Source: Serripes groenlandicus (Eukaryota > Mollusca > Bivalvia > Cardiida > Cardiidae). From it: 64,000 nucleotides of DNA. The notes beneath the pieces are model-generated. The model did not search any database, was not told the DNA's origin, and saw only the letters and a list, made by a program, of their open reading frames with translations. A program made the position numbers and the translations under genes. The DNA lies in the NCBI GenBank assembly GCA_031761405.1, contig JASEVX010000006.1, positions 24,892,802 to 24,956,801 on the forward strand. The letters run 5' to 3'. Below are positions 44,634 to 56,600 of the stretch, piece by piece. The stretch's first letter is position 1, and every line of letters starts with the position of its first letter.

Positions 44634-47600
44634 GTATGTCTTCATTAGTAAAATGGTCTAAATAAGAAGTAGTGTACAGGCGTAAGTCCAACGACATTTC
44701 CTTTCATTTTATCAACACTTTCAATGTTGAATACAGTGTCTAGCTTTGCATTTGGAAGAGTTAGTAGCCAACGATATAAACCTGATCAGGCGGCGCTCTA
44801 TACTAGTTGAACTGGCTACACAAATAGGCTCCTGTAATCACAGGGTTAATTTTTATAATTATTGTGAAATATCAAAAGATTCGTCATGGTGAGACTATTA
44901 TATTGGGTACTTGCACTATACTGGGTACAATTGATGGTTAAGTAAGGATCTGTGAATATGGAATATGCCCCTCGGTACGTTATGAGAACAGATTTGTTTG
45001 TTTGTTTCAACATTTGTTCAGTAATCTCACGGTGTTTCCTATGTAGATTACAAGTACTACTTGTCCATGTATCATGACACTAGTCAGTCAGTCGTAGTAC
45101 TCATTCCAGAATTCACATTGCCAATGATTGGAAGTCCACACAAAAACATAAATTATGTCTGAACATTTACACTATCAGATCTGAAAAATGATTGTTGATT
45201 GTTGATAAAAAACTTCTGAAATATTGTGTGCAAACAAAGCAGAGTCAAACCATTCTGCATGGACATGCCTTTTAATCTGGATATACACAGGTCATTTAGT
45301 TGTTTTGCTTAGTTGAGTAATAGTCAAGTTCTTGTCATATTCAACCTTCAATCACCCGATAAAGAAACAATAAATATATTTTCAAACATTCAGCGATTAA
45401 AACATCTTGGCAACGGTATGGAAAATATGGTTAAATGAAAGTGGTAAATAATACATTGTGGCAAAAGGCGAAATTGCTCATTATGAGCATTTTTTTCTTT
45501 TGCAATTATGTTTTCATGAGTCAAGTCGTTCACTCAATATGTTTACAAATGCATCTACAAGTTGGAAAGGGAGGTTTAACACCGTAGTTGCAATATTAGT
45601 TGATTAAAGCACGAACGTTATATCCATAAGTTAACTTGATATTTATTATGTATGACAATGTGTATCATAGCATCTATTATTAAACAGAATTCATCAGACG
45701 CTCATTTATATTCGTGGCGTGATTTTCAACAGAAAATGCTTTTATTCCAGTTTGCAAATATGACAAATCTGCAGCAGACGTCATTGGAAACAATTCGGCA
45801 AAAATATGGAAATTCTCTAAAAGAGGATAATATATTTTTATATAGAGTTAAGACATTGTGCTAAACGAGGAAATTGCTCATCATGAGCATTTTTCCTTTT
45901 GCCCAAATGTTTTCAAAAGGCGTCTCGTCAACATACATGTGGGGAAGGGCTGATAGGAGTACCCGTAATCCTAAATAAATCGATTCGTAACCCTTGATTT
46001 CTTGATTAACCAGTTTTTACACTAAAACCAAATAATTACGTCAAACAATAAAAATACAATTACAAAATACAATTACAACACGAAATTAATGAATAAAAGT
46101 AAATTTCTGACACAGCATTGCGCAGTTAAAAAATTTATGAATGACATTCTGTGAAAACCAACCGAAATGTAAGGTATTTGAGACTAGTGTAGAACCAGAT
46201 CAGCCAGCGCCCAGAAATGAGCTTCTAAATAGGGATTTTACTTACCGGCACTTAACCATTTAGATAGCTATTCACTTACTTTCGTGGGTTTTGTAACATA
46301 GCTTGGGACAAAACAAATAGTGAGAAATACAACTGTGTTTTTCTGCATATTATGTTTCCGTGTACAGTCGAACCTCGTTAAACCGGACGCCGTTAATCCG
46401 GAAAATTCGCGATCCGGACAAAAAATTCAGGGAACGGATTTTTTATGCTTAATTATTCTCCGTTAATAAGGAAATTCGCGTCACGTTTAAATGGATAACA
46501 AGCCAGTTAACCGTATTACTTTTTCCTGTTTTTAACAGTCAAATGCATAATTGGTTATCTGAAGGGATATCGAGCTACTTTGTTTGTTAGTGTTTTTAAT
46601 AATACGTAAAGAAATCTTTAGTGTCCGTTGTAATGTTGTGAAAATGCTAATGAAATGTAAACTAGACATGCCCAGGTAAGGAAGTATTCCAACAATAATC
46701 TAACTCGTCTGAGACAGCTACCTTGGGCACTGTAAAATGTGACTGCAAAAGAAAGGTGGCTTCTCGATGCAAGTCAAATACCCTCAACTGACCGTTTAAA
46801 AAAGGTGACCGTTGATACACGTTTTATATAGTGTATTATACCATTGCTTAGTACAATAACTGGCTTTTGAACAGAGATGACCGTTAATAAATGTTTGACG
46901 GTGTTTTATATCATTGTTTATTGCAATAACTGGCTGCTAAACAGAGGTGACCGTTAAAACAAGTTTGACTGTGTTTTTGTATTATTTTTGTATTACAACA
47001 GCTTCGCTGAAAGCCTGGCAAACCACAACATACAACTTCACGCATACAATACTGACTTTTCAAGATGCTGTGGTAGGTGTTCAATATTGATTTATGTTTA
47101 TATACCTACACATTTTCCGGTACAAATACATGCATATTGTCTCACCTTGCGTTTAAATTCCTTATTTGACTAGGTAAAGACCGGTACCAAATATGATAAT
47201 GTGACGTCGTTAAAATGCGGTAGTATGACGGTTTTCACATGTCATTTCATCAATTTAATTTAATGTGTCAAATGTGTTTTTTCTTTATTTAAAACATCTA
47301 ACAATGTGTATAGTTTTGTCTCTCTATTTGCTGTCAGGAACAATGTAATTGGCATATTATATAAAGAAACTTATGTTACAGTAGCTTTACGCGGTCTTTG
47401 ATTGTCTACTCGGAGTCCAAGGAATTGACATATCTGTGGGATATCAAAGACGCAACGCGCATCGTAGTAAAACTACTGCAACAAAATATTCCCCCATAGT
47501 TTCACTAGTTTGGTTTTCTTAATACAAATTGAGGGCAATTGAGAGAGAAAAAGAAAGTAAAACCCTTCCTGATGCAAAGGACTGTGAAAACACGGGAGAA

Positions 47601-50600
47601 AAATCTTAAGAGGACCAGGGACACTATACTATTATAGTGTCCCTGCTAAAACCTATTTCTACTCGTAACAAACTCTGTATAATCATGTTTGCGAATTGTG
47701 ATATTAAAACAAATGGCCGTATTTAAAAGGCAATTCTTCAAATGGCTTTCAAGCATTTCATTGACAATAATTTAAATGGAAATGTGATTGATATTTTCCA
47801 ACTTGCAGATATGTTATTATGCATCTCGTGCAGGCAACCTTTGAAAGCATTGCGACAAAAGAAGAAACAGCTCAAAATGAGCAATTTATTCTTTGTCACA
47901 CGGTTTTCAACTCTATTCAGATATTATAAATTTATTTTCATTGTAGAGCAAATCTGATGTATGTGGGAAAGGCTCTATAAGTCCTTATAAAGTCATTAAC
48001 ATTTCTGAGCTGTATGTGCCTATAAAGGGTCTTATTAGCTCACCGTTATTCTATCACATAAAGGTTTTGCTACGTTTAATAAATGGGGCTTGCTGCAGTT
48101 TCAGTATGTTGTCAAATTATTCTTCAAGGAATACATATCAGTATATAGACGGACCATAAGGACTCTGGTGAAATTGTTGCGGATGTAAAAGTTTGCCCAA
48201 GTCTTCTTTGTAAGCAGATGCATTCAGAACTCAATGCGCAAGACCCAGCTCTTCGGGAGTTTTTTTCAAAAGGCACGTGGTTAGGATCATGTTTCATAGT
48301 TTAAATTAAATGCTGATGTCTGTATGTGACTTCTCTGTATGCAAATGCATTATATCTAAGACTGCCACATCTCTATACTTCATGTTGCCGATTTATATTT
48401 TTAGTTTTGAAAAAACTAACATGTGTTCAATGTTAAACCATACTATTCCTTTGAAATGTTAGCCTGATCCTGACTAGCATTCATTTAGATTATAATACCA
48501 ATTGTTCAACGTTGTTTCAGTTATCTAAACATGTGATGTGTTTTTATTAAACAAATCACACATTTGGTGAAGGTAAATATACATCATCAATTCATAATGA
48601 TATTAACCATTAATTGAACATCAGGAACATGTCGATAATACTTAAGCCAAACGAGATACATGTACTTGAAACATGAAAGAAATCGGAAAAAGTTTTCGAC
48701 AAAAAAAACAGAAAGGTACAAATCACAATCCAAATAAAATGCTACTGTTTGATGCATTATTCGATGTTAGAAGCATAACCTAGATGCATGAACCAATAGG
48801 TTGTGATTTTGAATTACGTCAAAGATCTATCGTATGGTTGACAGAGGCATTGCGATTATCCTTCTTTCACCCATCGGCTATAATCTATGTTTGAATGTAG
48901 CCAACTACATTGGAAGAATGTTGTGTGAGTACTGAGGTTACAAGGCTTTGGCGTACCCACCCATACATGGTTATGTGAACTGATGTCCATGAATAAGGAA
49001 ATATAATATATGTTATATATTATGTTTTTCGTTAACTTACATACCTTTACTTCTCTGTAAACTTTATCTGTGTACATATGCTAAACTTTACGCATATGAT
49101 TACATTGTCATATACATTGTTTGGCTATTTTTGTGCTTATGCTTTTTGTATGCCAATAAAATGATTGTATTGTATTGTATTATAATATGAATTAAGGCAA
49201 AGCCTCAGAAAGTTTCGGAAAGTGCATTCAGTCTCAACATATTTAATCACCTACTAAGCTGTTGTGCACTAACGCATTTGTTCAATTGATAATGGCTAGA
49301 GTTGTCACCCAGAGGTAGAGAGTTCCAGTTCAAGCCGAGTGAGTCAACTTTAACTTACTTTCCGAATGTCAAAGACTACTTTTACCAGTGAATATTGAAC
49401 ATTTCCCCCAAGAGTTTTAAAGAGTATAGAACGTATTATGACCATGCCGTTTGAGGGAATATCCTGATAGCCATAATAAATGCATGAATTAACATATAAA
49501 ATACGTTTATATGTCTTTGGATAAATGCACAAAAATATATTCTGGCAACTGAACTTGAAATCAGACAAGCAGTTGCAGAGGAAAAACGTTTAGATTTGTC
49601 ATTTTACCATTTTTCTGATCCCACATTTTGAAAAAAAAAAAAAAAAACATTTCTGCCAACTGAACTTGAAATCAGACAAGCGGTTGCAGAGGAATAACGT
49701 TTAGATTTGTCATTTTACCATTTTTCTGATGCCACATTTCAGCATTGCTTTGAACTAATTAATATCCCTTGAACAATTTATGTAGATGGTTAATTAAAGA
49801 ACGTGTTTTGCCAAACTATCTTGACATAAGACTAAGAGTAAAATTGTTATTTTACTCCCTTTCTGATACTTTTTGGCAGCATTGATCTTAAACCACTCTG
49901 GAAAGGGCAACATAATGTTTTTTTAAGCCAAATTATCTTGAAACAAGACCCCACACTCTGATAATGCCTTTCAACATTGGTTTTTATTTAATAAATATGA
50001 CTTGAATATGTGTATGGATGGTCACATAAGGAAAATTAATGCAACAGTGTTATAACTTTGAAATTATACCTGCAACTTCCGTTTCTCATGCCACATGCGG
50101 ATAATATTTTTCAACCAATCAATATGATTTGAATATTTTTAGGGTTACATAAAGAACTTTCCAGCCAAATTATACATAAATACCAGAATACCTAAACATT
50201 GTGTCACTTTACTTCTGTTCTGATGGGGTAGTTTCCAGAATTCAACACCGAATTTATTCCTTTGAACATTTTGAAAGAGGACACCAAATCAATATTTCTG
50301 TGCAGTTCAGTTAAAATTGGTCAAGTAGTTTAAAAGCAGCCGTTGCTTAAATAAATAGTTGCTGGTGGATATTGCATGATGTATTGAGGATTATCACAAA
50401 AGCTGTACTGATATTGATTAAATTGTATGTATTTAGCTACAGTGTAATTTTTTCCCCACTGAGATTTGAACTCAGAACTCCTGGCTAGGCCAGGTGTTTT
50501 ACCAGTTAAAACTATAAGGTCTCAAAATGTAGCTAAACACCTTTAATTTACATCAAGATTGTCCTCAAAGATCACACATTTGGTAAATGCCTCATGTTCT

Positions 50601-53600
50601 TTACCAAAGAAAGGAATTCCTAATAAATCAGAGCTTGTAAAAGTTTAATTGTAATTTAATCAAGAGCGCCAAATGTCACAAAATACACCTGTCCTGTTTT
50701 TTTTAGACCAAGTATAGTGATAATTGGTTGTACGTCAGGCAAATTTAGAGAGCGGACACTGTTAGTACAATTTTGGCCATTCTGAGGGACATAAGTGTGT
50801 AGTGACTAAGATAACATGGTAAGTTATTGAACCTGACCAAGATATTCTGCCCATCAACATATTGTCTAAACTTGGTGATGATCGGATAAAGGCTTCACAA
50901 GTTATTTAGCTGACAAGACCAATTTTAGGTAATTTATATAATTAAAGGGCAATAACTCTTGATTGACAGATGCGATATGGCTAGTTATCAAACTTGTCCG
51001 AGATATTATGCCAATACACATTCTGACAACATTTGGTGTTGATTGGTCAAAGGCTTCTAAAGTTATTGAGCTGACAAGACAAATTTTAGGTAATTTCTAT
51101 AATTAAAGAGCGATAACTCTCGATTGACTAAGGCGATATGGCTAGTTATCGAACTTGTCTGAGATATTATGCCAATCAGGGGTGGCAAAATCCATTGTCC
51201 AGCTTGTCCCAGAGCCTGTGCGGTCAAGTGACATTTTGTAGGGATTTACTATATAACAATCATACGGACAAGTGCAAAATAGCATTTTGAAAAAACGGAC
51301 AAGTAAGTCAAAATCATATTTCGCCAGCCCTGCCAATACACATTCTGATCAAATTTGGTGATAATAAAACAAAGGCTTCTAAAGTTATTGAGCTGACAAG
51401 ACCAATTTTAGGTAATTTCTATAAATAAATGGCAATAACTCTCGATTGACTAAAGCGATATAGCTAGTTATCGAACTTGTCCGAGATATTATGCCAATAC
51501 ACTATCTGACCAAAATTGGTGATGATTGGACAAAGGCTTCTAAAGTTATTGAGCTGACAAGACCAATTTTAGGTAATTTCTATAAGTAAAGGGCGATAAC
51601 TCACGATTGACTTAAGCGATATGGCTAGTTATCAAACGTGTACGAGATATTATACTAATAGTAATACACATTCTGACCAAATTTGATAATGATTGGACGA
51701 AGGCTTTTTAAGTTATTGAGCTGACAACATACTGGACGCCGCCCGCCAGCCCGCCTGTACGCCGCAGGTAAAACTACAATACGTTCCGTTAAAAAACGGG
51801 CGTATAAAAACCTAACAAATTATGTTTTTCTAAACATTGAATTGTTATCTTACAACACTATAATATTCTTATTACTGATTAGACTTATGCAACCATGTCC
51901 CTTATATCATCTCATGTATTTGCTATGTAAAACATGAGTATAAGAAGTTTTTCAAATGCATTTACCAGTAGAATAATCCATGTTTTTCATGGATTAAAAT
52001 AATTTAATCAATATTTGTAGAGGATGAACAATTAGGCCAAATTATTTTTAAATCATCCCAGTTTTTTCAAAACAAATGCATTTCCATTGCAAAGAGGATC
52101 AGCATTAAGGAACATTCTTATGAAGGTGGATTGCAATGGACAAAGTTGTACAGAAGGAGACATTGTTTAACACTTTCCCACTTGTATATGACGTTTGAAA
52201 TCACTGTGGCAAAGGGAGGTAATGCTCATAGTGAATATTACATCCTTTTGCAAGTTTAGCTTTTATCCAAAGAGATTTTCAATATTTTGGTCTAGCTTTT
52301 TTTAATGTTGTCTGTGGGAAAGGGATATGAGGATGGAAAGAAAGTTCAGAACAAGCTTTAGACCCAAGTTTGAAAGAAACAAACAATTTAAGTTTAACCC
52401 CTTCCCTCATATGGACGTTTTCTGACGCCTCTGCAGCAGAAGGCTTTTTGAATACAGTGACAAAAGAAGAAATTGCTTAAAATGAGCAATTTCTCCTTTT
52501 GCCACAATGTTCCTCTTTAAGTCATAGGTTGTCCATTCAATTATAGAGATTTTCTATTTTTTTACAAAATAGGTTCAAAGTCATCTGCTGCAGAATTGTC
52601 GTATGACGGAAAGGGTTAATCATATCAGGGACACTATATTGTAACATAGTGTCCCTGATCATATCGAGCAATTATTCAACTCTTATCAATAATTTTACTT
52701 TCACTTAAAGAGATTTTCCATTTGTTAGATGTTTTCAAAATGGTCTGTTGCATATTTATTTTATGTGAGAAAGGATTTAGGTTAATATTTTTATTTAAAC
52801 TGATATTCCATTCTAATTTGGGGCTACACCCCTAAACTCCTGCTTCATCATTAATTCAATTATACTGTGCAAAGACAAAAACAAAACAAAAATTGTCACA
52901 AAGAACAATAGGTGACTAGGTCAAACTGAATACACTTTGTGGCAACATAATATATAAACAATGTTTTTATGCCTGTCAGTAAAAATAACCATATTCAAGA
53001 ATGCAAATCTTTTTAGTGGACATGCACAGTACATTTCACCTATATGAATCAATAAAATCTTTTCACAATTGAAGGTTATAATTTCATGCTAATCTAGTTT
53101 AACTGCCAATTTATCAAAGAATAATTTTAACAGACATCATCAATTTAACGCTTTGAAGCTTTCCCTCATATGACAAATCTGCAGTAGACGGCTTTGAAAA
53201 TGTCTACTCCAAAATAAGGAACATCTCTATAATTGTTAAAACCTATATAGAATGAAGATAATTTGCTACATATTGGTCAACATCAGCCCCTTTGAATGAA
53301 TGTTAAAATATTCATTTCATGTTGCCAGACGCATTCTAAACTTTTCATCAACTGTAAACAACATCAAGGGCTGCGCCCCCGAACCCCTGCAATTTCAATC
53401 TGAAAGAACAAGTTTAGTTGCACACATAAAAATAAAACTTGTTTACATATTATTAGAAACCAGCATGTACATTCCAGCTTGCAAAATCCTTAATTTCATT
53501 GACTGTGTAGTGGACATGTACTAACATAATATGTTTAAAATTTAACCTATATGAATCTGTAAAATCTTGTCGTAATTGAAGGTAGCAACAGAGTTAAGTA

Positions 53601-56600
53601 AATTCTGATTTAGAAGAAACTTTTTTCACCAGTGTGCCTATAACACAGTGGACGGCCTCGGCAGTGTTTTGGTAGAACGTCTGCCTTTGGTGCGGGTAGT
53701 CCCACATTTATTTGGACTGGGATGCGGGAGGTCGCAAGTCCGATCCCCAGTCGGGTCAAGCCAAAACCTTAAAAAATGGTAGTTGTGACTGCCCTTCTTG
53801 ATGCTCAGGGTTGCGGGGTTAACATTACAACTGACTGGCTGGTGTCAGAAGTACTGGTAACTTACCCAGTACACGCCATCAGATAACTAGAAATTTTTTG
53901 AAAGCGGCGTATAACCAGTCCTCACGTAACCTATTTTCGCCCGCCACCTATTTCCGCCATGTTTAATAATGACGTAATTCCGCGCGCGCCTATGACGTAA
54001 TTTGACAGCTGAAGACGCAGATTGTTGTTTACAAACACGAACGTCAATTCAACATAAAAAATGAGTTATTTATGGCGAGTAAAGGTAAGTTTATAGTCAC
54101 ATTTTGTTAAAACATGTATTTCAATGTGTATTTTCTTAGGCATTATTTTTTCATTCATTAAATTACCCATTTCTTGAAAAATATTACTTTCTTCATCTCG
54201 GTAGGCGTGTTGTTTTGAAAAGTGATACATTGTTCTAAATATAGAATGTTACGTATCGGTATCCCTCATTGGTACCAAACGTTATTCGCTACTGAACTAA
54301 CACTATGCCGCTATTAACTTTGCGTATTTTTTTTAATTGCAGTTAACACAAACAAACGAAAAACGTAAAGTAAAAATGTTGTATTCTCCAACCAAATTAA
54401 CCGAAGCATACAAAATGGTGAAGGAAGAAGGTTGCAGCATCAGACGGGCTTCCGTTCTTTATGGTGTACCCCGAACAACCCTGAGAGATCGACTAAGCAG
54501 CCGAGTATCAGTTGATTGTACACGTACTGGCCCAGAAACCGTCTTTACTCTTGAGGAAGAGATGAAATTATGTGAACATTTGAAACAATTAGCAGAAGTG
54601 GGATACGGCTATACTCGGTCAGAGGTGGTAAACCTTGCATCGGACTATGCAGTCTGTCTTGAAAAACGGACGATGGAGAAACCTCTCACACTACATTGGT
54701 TTTACAACTTTCTGACTCGGTGGCCAGAACTTAAGGTTGTAAAACCAAGTAGTTTGAGTGAAATGAGAGCTAAATGTGCTAATGAAAAATCCATTATTTC
54801 ATATTTTACGGAGCTTTCTAGGATCGTAAGCAAATACAACTTGCATGAAACTCCCCAAAATATTTATAATATTGATGAAAAAGGTATTAACACGGAATAC
54901 AGGCCTCCACATGTAGTTGCCGGTAGTGATTGTAAGGCACAAACCATAATGTCTGAACGAAGCAAGACGATCACTGTAATTGGTGGAGGTAATGCTTTAG
55001 GCCACCATATACCGCCATTTTTCGTGTTTCCTGGAGCACGGATGATTCCCGAGTTGATGGAGGGTAAAACACCAGGGACTGATGGTGTAATGTCACAAAG
55101 TGGCTGGTCAAATTCAGAAATCTTTTCCCAATACATGAAAAGACATTTTTTAAAATACTGTCAAGGTCGAAATGTAGATGACACGATGCTTGTTTTGTAT
55201 GACGGTCATCGAAGCCATGTATCCCTAGGTTTGATAGAATGGGCCAAACAAAATAACATTGTATTATTCGTTCTCCCTCCCCACACATCGCATATATTGC
55301 AGTCGATGGACATAGGTTGTTTTGGTCCATTACAGGTCAGGTACAACCAAGAGTGTTCAAAGTTTGCCAGGCTGAATCATAGGGTGGTCACACGATATGA
55401 TGTCTGTTCTTTGGCTTGCAAAGCCTATGTTTCGGCCCTTAGTCCACATAACTTACAGGCATCATTCAAAAAGGCAGGGATTTGCCCCTTAGTTGATGGT
55501 ACAACAATGTGTGAACAGTTGGGTATCAAAATTAAACCTTCAACTTTGTATGACTGTAATGAAAATGAAAATGAACTATGTGTTGTAAATTCAGGGGCAG
55601 TGGATGAAAGAGAGAGAGAATGTGTAGTGGAATCCGAAGGTATGGCAGAAAATATTAGTTTGAACAATGCTGCCCTGGATGGGTCAAATGGTGATAAAAC
55701 TGCACCTTGTGCTTTTTTTGAAAACAGATCAGGGATCGTGTGTAAGAAAGTTGCAAAAAAGAGGAGAAATGTAAGTAGTGTGATAGGTGGTAAAGCTCTT
55801 GAAGGTGACACTGTCAAAAAATTAGAAAATTATATGGCCCAAAGTGTGAACAAAACAAAGCCCGCCTCGAAAGAAACAGTTAAAAAGAGTATAACAATAC
55901 CCCCAAAATCCCGCACATCCCAACCCGCCTCGAGAAAAACAGTTAAAAAAAATCAAACAATATCGAAAAAATCCCGCAAATCCCAGCCCTCTGTGATGTC
56001 GCCTCAGCCAGGACCTTCACGAATTACATTATACTTTTCAGACTCAGAGATGTCTGAATCTGATACAGAATCAAATATATCTGACTCTGAGAAATGCTGC
56101 GTGTGCAAAAAAATTTACGCCAATCAGACGTGCCTGTCAATCACTAATTGGGTCCAATGTACAATTTGTTCCCACTGGGTACATCTAAAGTATTGTACCC
56201 CTTTACGGGTAGCAAGGAAAAACACAGCATTCCAGTGTAAATGTTGCATTTAATTTATTTCTAGTAATAAATACAATAAAACACGATACAATTGCATGAA
56301 ATGATAATACAGTTCCGTTTTGTTTTTATTTTTGTTCCATTCTGGCAGCTATTACGTCATTTGACCTATTTATGAAACCGGGCGGAAATAGGTGACGCCA
56401 CGTCAACTCTCGCGTGACTGCATGCTGTAAACAAATATGGCACAGCATCTAATCAAAATAGCCTGCAAGAGAAACTAAACTGAATTAAGCTATATAAACA
56501 GTTGTTTTACTCGAACAAAAGACAAATGTTAGTATTGATCATCATATATTTTGAATACTTCACATTATATCGTTAGGTGGGCGGAAATAGGTAACGCCAT

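Larger units (their letters stand above)
53916..56600 (+). mobile_element. Complete-looking pogo-like DNA transposon
   Basis: The ends carry inverted copies of (A)CCTATTTYCGCC: two on the left (53930-53941 and 53946-53958) and two on the right (about 56380-56393 and 56578-56594). CGTAACCTATTTTCGCCC at the left pairs with GGGCGGAAATAGGTAACG at the right. An alternative end pair is CAGTCCTCACG (53916) and CGTGACTG (about 56413-56420). Exact borders and a TA duplication are not resolved. It encloses one spliced transposase gene in the same orientation as the host lectin. Confidence 0.75.

Noticed and set aside
50450..50530. Functional tRNA gene on the minus strand
   Set aside because: A- and B-box-like words are present, but the acceptor stem does not pair and the anticodon loop is too short; SINE or relic is preferred.
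54864..55817. Minus-strand frames of 90-130 codons
   Set aside because: Antisense shadows of the transposase coding strand.
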